Shown: positions 7,812 through 16,284, counted from the stretch's first letter. The stretch: DNA of 28,079 nt from Planctomycetales bacterium (GCA_025997475.1 BNUQ01000023.1:1-28079); one strand, 5' to 3'. Notes: generated from the sequence alone by a model not told the origin. Program-made: numbers and translations.

Positions 7812-9824
7812 GTGAAAGCCCTCGCCCAAAAATTATTGCCGCTGACCTTATTGCTCGCCGCTTGCGGCGACCCGACCGACGCCGCGCGCGAAGCGCCGAA
7901 CAGCCGGTGGGTTGACCGCATCAATCCGAGCGACGCGGCGCGGCAACGGCGCGTGGGGCTTGCCGAAGGCGCGCGGGTTTATTTTGTCGCCGAAATGGAC
8001 GGGCGACGGTTCAGTTCCGGCTACACCACGCGGACGCGGAGCGTCTATAACGGCGTCCCCGCCCTCGTTACCGAAACCGAACAGCGCTATGAAATGTTAG
8101 GTCTGTCGCAACAGCGGTTGCAACAAGTCGATTACCGCAAGGTAATCGCCAACGCCGCGACGGGCGAGTCGTTGTATCTGACGGAAAACGTGGAGCGCGA
8201 CGGCGCGATGGAAACCCGCACCATCACCATCGACCGCGGGCGGGCGTTGTTTCGCACGTTGGACCGTCCCGAACAAAATTCCGAGATGGCGGTGCCGAGC
8301 GGCGTGTTGTTCGCCGTCACGCCGGACTGGATTTTGGCGCAAAAGCCGCAGGTCGGCAAAAAATACAGCGCGGCGATTCTTGACCGGAGCGAATTGCAAA
8401 TCGTCGCCGAAGAGGTCGAAATTCGCGACTTCGGACCGACCGACGTGTTGGGCGCGTCGCTCAATGTTTGGACGGTCGATATTCGGCGCGGCGAAAATTC
8501 GTTGCCGACGCGAATGATTTTTACGCAGGACGGCGCGCTCGTCAGTATGCAAAGCGACAATCTGAAAATGCGCATCGTGCCGCAACCGGAAGCGACGCTT
8601 GACTACGTTAAAATGGAGTCGGTGCGCTCGATGCCGGTTACGTTTCAATTGCCGGCGTGGGACAATTTCAACGCGCTGACCTATCGCCCGACGCCGGCGG
8701 AAAAGTGGCGCGAACTGTTGCCGGACGACGACCGTTATCAAAAATTCGACGGCAACGAACTGAAATTATTAAAAAACACGCCGGCGGTCGGGGACGCGAC
8801 TTTTCCGCTGGCGGTGCCGCCGGAATTGTTGCCGTTCTGCCGGCGCGGCGAAAACGTTTATCCCGACGAGCGGGAAATCGCCGACCGCGCGAAAGATATT
8901 GTCGGCGGCGAAAACCGCGTGTTGTCGGCGGTGGCGATGCTCGCGGGCTGGGTTTATCAAAACATCGCGCTCGACGAGTTTGAGCGCGACGACAGTCCGC
9001 TGACGACGATGCAACGGCGCGCCGGCGACGCGGCGCGGCAGGCGCGGTTGTTTGCCAGTTTGGCGCGGTCGCTGAATTTGCCGACGCGGTTGTGCGGTGG
9101 TTTGCTGATTATGCGCGACAACGCGACGCGCCACGTGTGGTGCGAAGTCAACATCAACGGGCGCTGGTTGCCGGTGGACCCGACGGTCAATCGCGTCGGC
9201 TTGCCGGCGGGTTATGTGTTGACGGAAGTCGAGCAGGACGGCAACGGCGTGCTGGCGAGTCCGTTCGCGTGGGCGATGCGCGACGGCGGCATCGGTTTGG
9301 AATTTGTGTCGGCGACGAAAAATTACACGGCGCCGGACGGCAAGACCGCGACGTTTGAATTGTTCCCGGAAGTCAAGAAAACTTACGTGGCGGTCGAAGG
9401 CAATTGGATTGCCAATTTGTATTGGGGCTTCTCGATTGTGAAGCCGGAAAATTGGCGCGGCAACATCAATTTGCAATCGGTTACGGTGGCGAGCGACGGC
9501 GACGAGGCGGTCATAAAAATCGAAGCGTTAAACAAGGTCTTCCCCTGCACGAAAGCGCAATTGGAAATGGTCGTCGGCAGTTTGCAGAGCGCGTTGAGCG
9601 GCTTCAAACTGTTAAGCAGTGATTTGGCGCGGTTCGGGGCGCGGCGCAATCCGGCGATGTATGCGGACTTTATCGCGTTGCAGGAAGGCGCGCGCCGCCG
9701 ATGCCAAATTTACGTCATTCCGCTCCGCGGCAGAAGTTACCGCGTAATGGTCTGGGCGCCGGCGGACGATTTCGAGAAATGGGAAACCGTCCTCAAAGAA
9801 ACGCTGGCGACGATAAGCATGTAG
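7812..9824 (+). CDS. Lipoprotein with a transglutaminase-like domain lacking the catalytic Cys
   Basis: 670 residues, GTG start (the only start after an in-frame TAA at 7800), no clear ribosome binding site. The N-terminus has a lipoprotein signal with lipobox LLAAC, so it is probably anchored in a membrane and exported. Residues 1-340 show no family I recognise. Residues about 380-470 match the transglutaminase-like core: AGDAARQARLFASLARSLNL, then TRHVWCEVNINGRWLPVDPT. His441 and Asp456 of the Cys-His-Asp triad are in place, but the cysteine of the usual GDC motif is Ala407 (GDA). It is therefore probably a non-catalytic, binding or structural version. The C-terminal 150 residues look like a separate globular domain. 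The role is unknown; it has no clear operon partner, since repeat elements lie on both sides. Confidence 0.75.
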   Translation: MKALAQKLLPLTLLLAACGDPTDAAREAPNSRWVDRINPSDAARQRRVGLAEGARVYFVAEMDGRRFSSGYTTRTRSVYNGVPALVTETEQRYEMLGLSQQRLQQVDYRKVIANAATGESLYLTENVERDGAMETRTITIDRGRALFRTLDRPEQNSEMAVPSGVLFAVTPDWILAQKPQVGKKYSAAILDRSELQIVAEEVEIRDFGPTDVLGASLNVWTVDIRRGENSLPTRMIFTQDGALVSMQSDNLKMRIVPQPEATLDYVKMESVRSMPVTFQLPAWDNFNALTYRPTPAEKWRELLPDDDRYQKFDGNELKLLKNTPAVGDATFPLAVPPELLPFCRRGENVYPDEREIADRAKDIVGGENRVLSAVAMLAGWVYQNIALDEFERDDSPLTTMQRRAGDAARQARLFASLARSLNLPTRLCGGLLIMRDNATRHVWCEVNINGRWLPVDPTVNRVGLPAGYVLTEVEQDGNGVLASPFAWAMRDGGIGLEFVSATKNYTAPDGKTATFELFPEVKKTYVAVEGNWIANLYWGFSIVKPENWRGNINLQSVTVASDGDEAVIKIEALNKVFPCTKAQLEMVVGSLQSALSGFKLLSSDLARFGARRNPAMYADFIALQEGARRRCQIYVIPLRGRSYRVMVWAPADDFEKWETVLKETLATISM

Positions 9825-9827
9825 AGG

Positions 9828-9914
9828 GCAATTAACAATTGTTAGCGGAGTGATTGTCAAAATTGCGCGAAGCGAATCTGAAAATCAAATCCCGAAATTT
9901 TTAATTTTAGAGTT
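9828..9914. repeat. Heptamer element B (degenerate)
   Basis: Starts 4 bp after the preceding stop codon. Only about one and a half AATTAAC units remain on the left and TTTTTAA-like units on the right. It shares the core with the other elements: AGCGGAGT (9844-9851), GCGCGAAGCG (9865-9874) and GAAAATCAAA. It looks like an eroded member of the family. Confidence 0.6.
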
Positions 9915-9957
9915 GTTTCCCAGCGCGGCGGCTCTACTTCAATAACGCGGCGGCTCC

Positions 9958-10091
9958 ATTCAATTGCCCCGCCCTTTAGCGCGTGGTCGGCGGGCAAAAA
10001 AAAGAAAGGGATTTGGTCCCCAATAAACCATTCGGCTAAAGCCGGTCATTTTCTAACGCTATCCCCGCCCTAAAGGGCGTGACAATTGAAT
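9958..10091. repeat. MITE-like element with inverted terminal repeats
   Basis: The left end ATTCAATTGCCCCGCCCTTT (9958 on) and the reverse complement of the right end (to 10091) agree at 18 of the first 20 positions and continue with TAG. The 134-bp element contains two more small palindromes, CGGCTAAAGCCG and GCCCTAAAGGGC. It has no coding capacity. The size and terminal inverted repeats suit a non-autonomous mobile element, but a target duplication was not clear. Confidence 0.55.
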
Positions 10092-10151
10092 AGAACATTA
10101 CCAAACGATATTTCTCCGTGTCCTCCGCGCCTCCGTGAGAAACAAAAAAAA

Positions 10152-10174
10152 GGTTGTCGAAAATTTCGATAACC
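10152..10174. promoter_or_regulatory. 23-bp palindrome upstream of gpsA
   Basis: GGTTGTCGAAA and TTTCGATAACC form an almost perfect palindrome (one mismatched pair), ending 19 bp before the gpsA start codon. It could be an operator or a small hairpin in the leader. There is no direct evidence for a function. Confidence 0.4.
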
Positions 10175-10193
10175 CTAAACCGGAATCAACGCT

Positions 10194-11195
10194 ATGTCGA
10201 ACGAAATTCACAACATCACGGTCTTAGGCGCGGGCGCGTGGGGAACGGCGCTGGCGCGGGTCGCGAGCATCCGCACGCACAACGTTACGTTGTGGGGACA
10301 CGACCGCGCTCATCTGGAAACGATGCGGCAAACGCGGGAAAATCAAAAATATCTGCCCGGCGTGTCCCTGCCGCCGCTGATGAATTACGAGCCGGATTTC
10401 GCGCGCGCCGTCGAAAATGCCGAACTGCTCATTTGCGCGATTCCGACGATTTATTTGCGCGCGGTGCTGGCGGAGCAACGCGGCACGGTCGGCGCCGAGG
10501 TCGGCGTCATTTCCGTAACCAAAGGCATCGAACAGGAAACGCTCAAACGCCCGACGGAAATCATCTCCGAATGTCTCGGCAGTAAGCGTCTCGGCGTGTT
10601 GTCGGGACCGTGCCACGCCGAAGAAGTGGGGCGCGATTGCCCGACCACGGCGGTCGTCGCGGCGAACGACGAGCGGTTGGCGCAGACCACGCTCGCGGCG
10701 TTGATTTTGCCGATGTTCCGGCTGTATCTCGGCAACGATATGTTGGGAATGGAAATCGCCGGCGCGTTGAAAAACGTGGTGGCGCTGACCGCCGGCGCGT
10801 GTTTGGCGCTGGACTTGGGCGACAACGCGATTGCGGCGATGTTGACGCGCGGCTTGGCGGAAATGACGCGGCTCGGCGTGGCGTTGGGCGCCGACCCCAA
10901 GACGTTCGCGGGCTTGGCGGGCTTGGGCGATTTGGTCGCGACGTGTTTTTCCAAACACAGCCGCAATCGCCAATTCGGTTACGACGCGGTGAAAAACAAC
11001 TCGAAAAATTTTGCGCTGACCTCGCGCCACTCGGTCGCCGAGGGATATTTTTCGGCGAAATCGGCTTACGACTTGGCGCAACGCCTCGGCGTGGAAATGC
11101 CGATTGTGCAACAAATCAATCGCGTGCTCTTCGCGGATTACGACCCGCGCCGCGCCGTGTTGGAACTGATGACGCGGGAAACAAAAAAAGAGTAA
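10194..11195 (+). CDS. gpsA: Glycerol-3-phosphate dehydrogenase [NAD(P)+]
   Basis: Reduces dihydroxyacetone phosphate to sn-glycerol 3-phosphate for phospholipid synthesis, in the cytoplasm. 333 residues, normal length. Rossmann motif GAGAWGTALA at 12-21. The family blocks SVTKGIE, SGPCHAEEV, ALKNVVALTAG (catalytic Lys193), GDNAIAAMLTRGLAEM, GLGDLVATCFSKHSRNRQFG and VEMPIVQQINRVLF are all present in order. The SGPCHAEEV form, instead of the more common SGPSFAEEV, is seen in some PVC-group enzymes as far as I recall. The start is supported by the position of the Rossmann motif; the ribosome binding site is weak. It ends just before heptamer element C, facing the flagellin gene. Confidence 0.96.
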   Translation: MSNEIHNITVLGAGAWGTALARVASIRTHNVTLWGHDRAHLETMRQTRENQKYLPGVSLPPLMNYEPDFARAVENAELLICAIPTIYLRAVLAEQRGTVGAEVGVISVTKGIEQETLKRPTEIISECLGSKRLGVLSGPCHAEEVGRDCPTTAVVAANDERLAQTTLAALILPMFRLYLGNDMLGMEIAGALKNVVALTAGACLALDLGDNAIAAMLTRGLAEMTRLGVALGADPKTFAGLAGLGDLVATCFSKHSRNRQFGYDAVKNNSKNFALTSRHSVAEGYFSAKSAYDLAQRLGVEMPIVQQINRVLFADYDPRRAVLELMTRETKKE

Positions 11196-11208
11196 TTAGA
11201 GAAAAATT

Positions 11209-11320
11209 TGAAAGTTGAGAGTTAAAAGTTGAATAGTGAAATTATTTTGAAAATGCGCGAAGTGAATCCAACCTTGAAACTCCATAATTTTTAATTCGTA
11301 ATTTTTAATTTTTAATTGTT
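11209..11320. repeat. Heptamer inverted-repeat element C
   Basis: The left arm at 11209-11243 has five 7-bp units (TGAAAGT, TGAGAGT, TAAAAGT, TGAATAG, TGAAATT). The right arm at 11286-11320 has five units (AATTTTT, AATTCGT, AATTTTT, AATTTTT, AATTGTT). The core contains GCGCGAAGTG (11255-11264). It fills the gap between the convergent gpsA and flagellin genes, so it may serve as a two-way terminator. Confidence 0.8.
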
Positions 11321-11323
11321 TTC

Positions 11324-12391
11324 TCACGCGCCGATTAGCGCCAAATAATCGCCGGCGTGTTGGTTTAAGGAATGAATCCCGCGCGTCGTTGCTTGCGATA
11401 AAATTTGCGCCGTGGTGTATTCGGTCATCGCCAGCGCGAAATCGGTGTCGGTCAGTTGACTTTCGATTTTCATCACGTTTTCAAGCGTCCCCGCCAACAC
11501 GTTGATATTGGAATACAACCCGTCCTGTTGCGCGCCAATCGCGGCACGGGAATGCGCCACTTCGGTAATCGCCTGCTCCACCACGGCGATTGCCGCTTCG
11601 GGATTGACATTCAACGCCGCCTTGCCGCCGCTAAATAAATCCGCAAGCGAATAAGCGTCCGGCGACGGCGCGCCTAACGCCAATGCCGGAAATTCCCCGC
11701 CCAATTTGCTGACGCCAATCTCGCCGTTTTTGTTGGGCGCAAGCAACGCGCCGCCGCTCGCCGCGTCCAAATCCTCGGTCGCGATTTCCGCCGCTCCGGC
11801 GTCCGCCGGTGTCGCGTCAGTTTCCGCCGCCGCGCTCGCGCTCAATTTGCCGCCGGCGATTTTTTCCGCCAAATCCGCGGCGGAAATTCGCCCTAATTTT
11901 TCCAAGCCGACGCTCGGCAATTCATAACTGTCGCCGCCGCCGCTGTTCGCGAGTTGTAAATCGCCGCCGCCACTGCCGTTGAGCAAATTTTTTCCGGCGT
12001 AAGCGGTCGTCTCGGCGATTTTTTGAATGGAACTTAAAATGCCGTTCATCGCGATTTGATTGGCTTCGATTTGTGATTTTGAAGTGATACCGTGGTTGGC
12101 GGAAGCGAGCGCAAGTTCGCGCGCGCGGTTGAGCGGACCGGCGATGCTCGCGAGCGCGCCGTCCGCGACGCTCAACCTATTGACGGTTTCTTCGCTGTTT
12201 TGCAAGGCGCGTTGCGTGCCGGCAATTTGACTTTTCAGCGCGTCCGCCATCACCATACTCGCCGGCGCGTCGGCGGCGGCGTTGAGACGCGAGCCGGTCG
12301 AAAGTTCCTGCAACGCTTTATTTGCGCGATGCGAATTTTTTTCTAACGCGTTAATCGCGCCGAGCGTGGCGCGGGTAATGTTGCCCAACAT
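11324..12391 (-). CDS. Flagellin
   Basis: Filament subunit of the bacterial flagellum, exported by the flagellar type III apparatus. 355 residues. The N-terminal D0/D1 region is typical: NITRATLGAINALEKNSHRANKALQ followed by ELSTGSRLNAAADAPASMVMAD. The C-terminal D1/D0 region contains ALAMTEYTTAQILSQATTRG and ends SLNQHAGDYLALIGA. Between them lies a variable, alanine-rich domain of about 150 residues. I chose the ATG at 12391 because GGGAGG lies 5 nt upstream; an earlier in-frame ATG at 12439 has no such site and would spoil the conserved N-terminus. A sigma-28-like promoter lies upstream. No other flagellar gene is in the window. Confidence 0.92.
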   Translation of the reverse strand: MLGNITRATLGAINALEKNSHRANKALQELSTGSRLNAAADAPASMVMADALKSQIAGTQRALQNSEETVNRLSVADGALASIAGPLNRARELALASANHGITSKSQIEANQIAMNGILSSIQKIAETTAYAGKNLLNGSGGGDLQLANSGGGDSYELPSVGLEKLGRISAADLAEKIAGGKLSASAAAETDATPADAGAAEIATEDLDAASGGALLAPNKNGEIGVSKLGGEFPALALGAPSPDAYSLADLFSGGKAALNVNPEAAIAVVEQAITEVAHSRAAIGAQQDGLYSNINVLAGTLENVMKIESQLTDTDFALAMTEYTTAQILSQATTRGIHSLNQHAGDYLALIGA

Positions 12392-12413
12392 AAAGACCTC
12401 CCTGAACGGCACC

Positions 12414-12434
12414 GGCGGATAATCCGTATCCGCC
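12414..12434 (-). promoter_or_regulatory. Hairpin in the flagellin 5' leader
   Basis: An 8-bp perfect stem (GGCGGATA/TATCCGCC) with a 5-nt loop lies between the predicted transcription start (near 12460) and the ribosome binding site at 12397-12402. It could affect translation or mRNA stability. A function is only inferred. Confidence 0.45.
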
Positions 12435-12466
12435 CGCAATCACTCGCTTCAACTCGTATCCGGGCA

Positions 12467-12494
12467 TTATCGGACGCTGAAAGCGCATCTTTAA
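12467..12494 (-). promoter_or_regulatory. Sigma-28 (FliA)-like promoter for flagellin
   Basis: On the minus strand TAAAGATG (12494-12487) and TCCGATAA (12474-12467) are separated by 12 bp. The enterobacterial sigma-28 consensus is TAAAGTTT-N11-GCCGATAA, so 6/8 and 7/8 bases match with spacing one base too long. Its position about 75 bp before the flagellin start codon is suitable. Confidence 0.55.
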
Positions 12495-12495
12495 T

Positions 12496-12608
12496 GAAAA
12501 ATTGAAAGTTAAGAGAGTGGAGTTTTATTTTTAAATATGCGCGAAGCGCAACTTCTGCTTTTCCCTTTCAACTTTCAACTTTTAACTTTTAACTTTTAAC
12601 TTTTCCCT
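12496..12608. repeat. Heptamer inverted-repeat element D
   Basis: The right arm at 12567-12608 is TTTCAAC x2, TTTTAAC x3 and TTTTCCC. The left arm from 12496 is a weaker set of units related to AAAGTTA. The core has GCGCGAAGCG at 12540-12549. The right arm runs into murJ, whose stop codon at 12591-12589 lies within it. Confidence 0.8.
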
Positions 12609-14277
12609 CTCCCCTCTTTTTCCGCCAACGCGCGAAGAAATTCTCGTAATCCTCGGCGCAGAACGTCGAAGCGAAGATGCCATACGCCGCGATGCCGCCG
12701 GCGACGCCGGCGACGACGCGCTCCAAACGGTAAATAAATTCCGGTCCGTAAGGCACGCTCCGCACGATGTAATAGGTTACCACCGCCATCCCGACCGCCG
12801 AAATCAACATTCCGAAAGTTCCGCTTTTACTTTTGCCGTTTTCCGTATCGGCGACCGGCGGCAGTTTTTTCGCCAGCGCCCGCCACAAGCGGAGCGCGTT
12901 CAAACACGCGCACAGCATCGTCGAAAGCGCCAAACCCGCCTCGCCCAAATGCGGACTTAATCCCGCATAGTCAAGATGATAATACTGACGATATAAATCC
13001 GGCGCGAACGGCAATAATAAATTGCCGACCAAATTGACGCCCACCGTTTGCAGGGCGATACGCACCGGCGTGCGGTAATCGCCGAGCGCGTAAAACGCGC
13101 GGGTGAACAGATGAATGGCGCCGAACAGCGGCAACGCCGCCGCCAAGCAAACCAGCACCGCCGTCGTCCGATACACCGCCGCGTCCGTAAAACGCAAGTC
13201 CGGCGCCTGATACAAACATTCGACCAACGGCTTCGCCAACACGATTAAACCCGCCGCCGCCGGCAACATAATAAACCCCAAACGGCGGAGCGATTCCGTA
13301 ACCGTTTGCCGCAAGCCGGCGAGGTCGTTTTTCGCCGCCAGCGCCGCCAACGTCGGAAACGCCGTCGTCGCCGCCGCCAAGGCGAACACGCCCAGCGGCA
13401 ATTGCATCAGCCGGTTGCCGAGAAATAAATACGTCGTCGCGCCGGCGGCGGCAAAACCAAAATAACCGAGCGACAAACCATACGCGAGCAAATTATCCAA
13501 CAGCGAATTCAGTTGCACGACGCCCAAGCCGACCGCCGCCGGTAAAAAATTGTGCCAGATTTTTTTAAGCGTTGCATCGACGGCAAACGTCGGTTTCAGC
13601 CCCACGCCGCGCGCGCGAATGACCGGATATTGAATAAGCAGTTGCGCCGCGCCCGCCGCCGTAACCGCCGTCGCCGCCAACTGCGCAAGCGTTACCAACT
13701 GGTCGGCGGTCAGGTTATTGGCGAATTCGCCGCCGCGATAAGTCGCCGCCAAAACCACGCCGATAATAAAAAGATTGAGCAAACACGACATCGCCGCCGG
13801 TAACACGAACACTTTAAGGCACTGCAAAATCGCGCCGAGAATCGCCGAACAGCAAATCAGCGCGGCAAACGGCAAAGTGACGACCAACAGAATTAGCGTC
13901 AAATGCCACTGCGCGCCGATGTCCGCGAGCGACGCGGCGAAGAAACAGCCGAGCGAGCCGAGGAGCGTGATGCCGCCGACGCCGACGAGTAGCCAAGTGA
14001 CGACGGCGCCGGCGAGACGGGCGCGTTGCGAATTATCGGCGCGGACAAATTCGGGGATAAACGCGGCGGTGAGCGCGCCTTCGCCGAGCAGATTGCGGAG
14101 CAGATTCGGGAGCGTGAACGCAAAATAAAAAGCGTCGAGCATCCACGCGGCGGCGCTGAAACACCACACCAACGCCACGTCGCGGAGCAACCCCAATACG
14201 CGGCTGACCATAATCGTCAAACTGACGAACAGCGATTGCCGCGCGAGCGTCGCCGCGGAGGAAATTTCGGAGGACAT
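12589..14277 (-). CDS. murJ: Lipid II flippase MurJ (MviN)
   Basis: Moves lipid II across the cytoplasmic membrane during peptidoglycan synthesis (MOP exporter superfamily). 562 residues with about 14 hydrophobic segments. The N-terminal signature is clear: SRVLGLLRDVALVW, AFYFAFTLPNLLRNLLGEGA and TAAFIPEF. Later blocks such as GNRLMQLPLGVFALAAATTAFPTLA and RAFYALGDYRTPVRIA are also typical. The C-terminal tail is hydrophilic and ends KRGEGKVKS. The last four residues and the stop are encoded by heptamer element D. There is no clear ribosome binding site; the start is chosen because the first transmembrane block follows at the usual distance. It lies downstream of the coiled-coil gene on the same strand, separated by element G. 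Confidence 0.93.
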   Translation of the reverse strand: MSSEISSAATLARQSLFVSLTIMVSRVLGLLRDVALVWCFSAAAWMLDAFYFAFTLPNLLRNLLGEGALTAAFIPEFVRADNSQRARLAGAVVTWLLVGVGGITLLGSLGCFFAASLADIGAQWHLTLILLVVTLPFAALICCSAILGAILQCLKVFVLPAAMSCLLNLFIIGVVLAATYRGGEFANNLTADQLVTLAQLAATAVTAAGAAQLLIQYPVIRARGVGLKPTFAVDATLKKIWHNFLPAAVGLGVVQLNSLLDNLLAYGLSLGYFGFAAAGATTYLFLGNRLMQLPLGVFALAAATTAFPTLAALAAKNDLAGLRQTVTESLRRLGFIMLPAAAGLIVLAKPLVECLYQAPDLRFTDAAVYRTTAVLVCLAAALPLFGAIHLFTRAFYALGDYRTPVRIALQTVGVNLVGNLLLPFAPDLYRQYYHLDYAGLSPHLGEAGLALSTMLCACLNALRLWRALAKKLPPVADTENGKSKSGTFGMLISAVGMAVVTYYIVRSVPYGPEFIYRLERVVAGVAGGIAAYGIFASTFCAEDYENFFARWRKKRGEGKVKS

Positions 14278-14291
14278 AATTTTTTACCCGT

Positions 14292-14399
14292 GGGCAGTGG
14301 ACAGTGGTCAGTGAGCAGTTGGCAGTGAAATGGTGGGCAAAGAGTCGGGAATAAAAATGCTCTTACTGTCCACTGCTCACTGTCCACTGCCCACTGCTT
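14292..14399. repeat. Heptamer inverted-repeat element G (NNNCAGT x5 / ACTGNNN x5)
   Basis: The left arm at 14292-14326 is GGGCAGT, GGACAGT, GGTCAGT, GAGCAGT, TGGCAGT. The right arm at 14365-14399 is ACTGTCC, ACTGCTC, ACTGTCC, ACTGCCC, ACTGCTT. The core of 38 nt does not resemble the other elements, but period, arm length (35 bp) and inverted layout are the same. It fills the gap between the coiled-coil gene and murJ, and the former ends inside the right arm. Confidence 0.88.
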
Positions 14400-16095
14400 T
14401 CCGCAGTTTTTCTTTGAGGAAATTTTTGCTCGCGGCGGACGCTTCTTTGACGCTCGCTATTTCGTCGCGCAACGCCGCGAGTTGCCGCGTCAATTCGTCG
14501 TTGCGCCGTTGCTCGGCGTCGCGCCGTTGTTCGTCGCGCTCGTCGCGCCGTTTTTGCGCCGCCGCTTCCGTTGCGTCTTGCGTCAGTTCCTGCCGCAACG
14601 CCTGCAATTCCGCGTCGTGGCGGTCGCACGCCGCCGCCAATTCCGCGCGGACTTCGTTCCGTTGTGCCGCCGCCGCGCCGAGTTCGGCTTGCGCCGCTTC
14701 CAACGCGGCTTGCAACGCCGCGTTTTTTTCGCGATAAAAATTTTTCGTCGCGACGCTCGCCGCGCTTTGCTCCTGCATTTGCGCCGCCGTCGTTTCCCAA
14801 CGGCGCAAATGGTTGACCTCGTTTTCAAGCGCCTGCCGGCGGCGCGTCGTTTCCTGAAAAGTCGCCGTCAATTCGCGCAACGCCGCGCGTTCGCCGTCCA
14901 ATTCCGCCTGCCGCTCGCGCTCGCGCTCGGCTTCTTTTTGCCGGTTGGCGGCGAAGCGGTTTTCGTTCTCGGCGAGGAGCGCCGTCGCGGTTTCCAAGTC
15001 AAACCGCAAACGCTCAATTTGCGCGCGCCGCGCCTCTTTTTCGCGCTCGGCGCTCGCGCTCTGTTCGCGCAGTTGCGCCTGTAACTCTTCGATTTGAGTG
15101 AGCGCCGTCTGCCGCGCCCGCGCCGTTTCCTTTTCATTTTCTTGCCATTGCGCCCGCGTCGCGTCCCCGTCGCGCGTCGCCTGCCGCAATTCGTCAAGCA
15201 ACTGCAAACGGTCTTCGCGGGCGCGCGCCAGCGCGGTGAGAAAATCCCGCTCCCGCCGCTCGGCGGTCGCGAGTTCGGCGGCGGCGCGATGATTTTCGGC
15301 GGCGAAATCGGCTTGCAGGGCGCGGGCTTTTTCGCGGTCGGCGGCGCTTTGCCGTTCGGCGGCGGCGAGTTGACGGCGATGTTTTTCCTTCTGCCGCAAA
15401 AGTTCGGCGAGTTCTTCGTTGAGCAACGCGATGCTCCGGTCGCGTTCGGCAAGTTGCGCGGCGGCGGCGGTCAAATCGCGCGCCAATTGCTCGCGCTGTT
15501 GCGCGAATTTTTCCACGGCGGCGCGATGCTCGGCGCGCCATTGCGCCAATTCCGCGCCGGTCGCGGTCGCCTCGCGCTCGGTCTGGGCGAGGATTTTTTG
15601 CGCGGCGTCCGCGGCGTTCCGCGCCGCTTGCAATTCCTGTTCGCGGCGGCACCCATCGTCCCGCAATTCCGCCGTTTCTTTTTGCCGTTGCGCGATTTCC
15701 TTTTTCGCCGCGAGCAGTTCGGCGGCGACCGCGTCGGCGGCGCGCCGTTCTTGTTGGGCTTGGGCGCGTTGTTGCTCGGCGAGCGTCAGCCGTTCTTTTT
15801 CCTGTTTGATGAAGCGGTCGCGCTCTTGTTGGACTTGTTCCTGCAAGGCGGCGGCGCGGCGGCGGAGCGCGGCGATTTCATCTTCGCCGCGCGCGCGCGC
15901 GGCGACTTCGGCGGCGAGCCGCGTTTGCCCTTCGCGCTCCTGCCGTTGCGCGTGCGCGGCTTGTTGTTGAAAATGGTCGGCTTCGACGCCGGCGGCGCGG
16001 AGACGTTCGGCGACCCGTTCCCGGTCGGCAAGCAAAGCGTCGCGCTCTTGGCGCAAGTCGTCTAATTCGTCCAACAGGACGGCGAGGTCAGTCAT
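14377..16095 (-). CDS. Long coiled-coil protein, function unknown
   Basis: 572 residues, almost entirely Ala/Arg/Glu/Gln/Leu with heptad patterning, for example LLDELDDLRQERDALLADRE near the N-terminus, and no membrane segment or signal peptide. This indicates one very long alpha-helical coiled coil, probably cytoplasmic and structural or a scaffold. I do not recognise a specific family; SMC-like ATP-binding motifs are absent. The extreme composition gives long open frames on other strands, which I take to be shadows. The last residues (AVGSGQ) and the TGA stop are encoded inside heptamer element G, so the original C-terminus may have been replaced. It precedes murJ on the same strand with a 99-bp gap. 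Confidence 0.7.
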   Translation of the reverse strand: MTDLAVLLDELDDLRQERDALLADRERVAERLRAAGVEADHFQQQAAHAQRQEREGQTRLAAEVAARARGEDEIAALRRRAAALQEQVQQERDRFIKQEKERLTLAEQQRAQAQQERRAADAVAAELLAAKKEIAQRQKETAELRDDGCRREQELQAARNAADAAQKILAQTEREATATGAELAQWRAEHRAAVEKFAQQREQLARDLTAAAAQLAERDRSIALLNEELAELLRQKEKHRRQLAAAERQSAADREKARALQADFAAENHRAAAELATAERRERDFLTALARAREDRLQLLDELRQATRDGDATRAQWQENEKETARARQTALTQIEELQAQLREQSASAEREKEARRAQIERLRFDLETATALLAENENRFAANRQKEAERERERQAELDGERAALRELTATFQETTRRRQALENEVNHLRRWETTAAQMQEQSAASVATKNFYREKNAALQAALEAAQAELGAAAAQRNEVRAELAAACDRHDAELQALRQELTQDATEAAAQKRRDERDEQRRDAEQRRNDELTRQLAALRDEIASVKEASAASKNFLKEKLRKAVGSGQ

Positions 16096-16174
16096 AGCGG
16101 CACTCGTTAATTTTTTCGTAAAGGCGCGTATCTTATCCGAACGGCGGCAAAACGAAGCGGATTTTTTGCGCGTT

Positions 16175-16256
16175 GCTTGCGCGAAAAGATAATCAATAGA
16201 GAATAAATTTGAAAATCAAACTCCACGATTTTTAATTTTTAATTTGTAATCGTTCT
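16175..16256. repeat. Heptamer element E (right half only)
   Basis: The right arm at 16227-16254 is GATTTTT, AATTTTT, AATTTGT, AATCGTT. A core with GCGCGAA (16179) and TTTGAAAATCAAACTCC (16208 on) matches elements B and F. No left arm is visible. It lies upstream of the plus-strand gene at 16285, between divergently transcribed genes, so it is not a terminator there. Confidence 0.65.
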
Positions 16257-16284
16257 TTCCGCCGGTCGTCATAAGGAGAAACCG

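Larger units (their letters stand above)
9825..10193. other. 369-bp intergenic region with three repeat structures
   Basis: No coding region is supported here. It holds heptamer element B, a 134-bp element with inverted ends (9958-10091), a 9-bp-period tract (10114-10139: CTCCGTGTC, CTCCGCGCC, TCCGTGAG) and a palindrome just before gpsA (10152-10174). The gpsA promoter must lie at its right end, but I could not place it. Confidence 0.7.

Noticed and set aside
8097..8741. 214-codon minus-strand frame opposite the transglutaminase-like lipoprotein gene
   Set aside because: Arg-rich antisense shadow with no domain; the plus strand has a signal peptide and conserved blocks.
15094..16065. 323-codon plus-strand open frame opposite the coiled-coil gene
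   Set aside because: Its Gly/Arg/Phe-rich product is a shadow of the Ala/Glu/Arg-rich coiled coil. The minus-strand reading has a coherent heptad pattern, so I kept that one.
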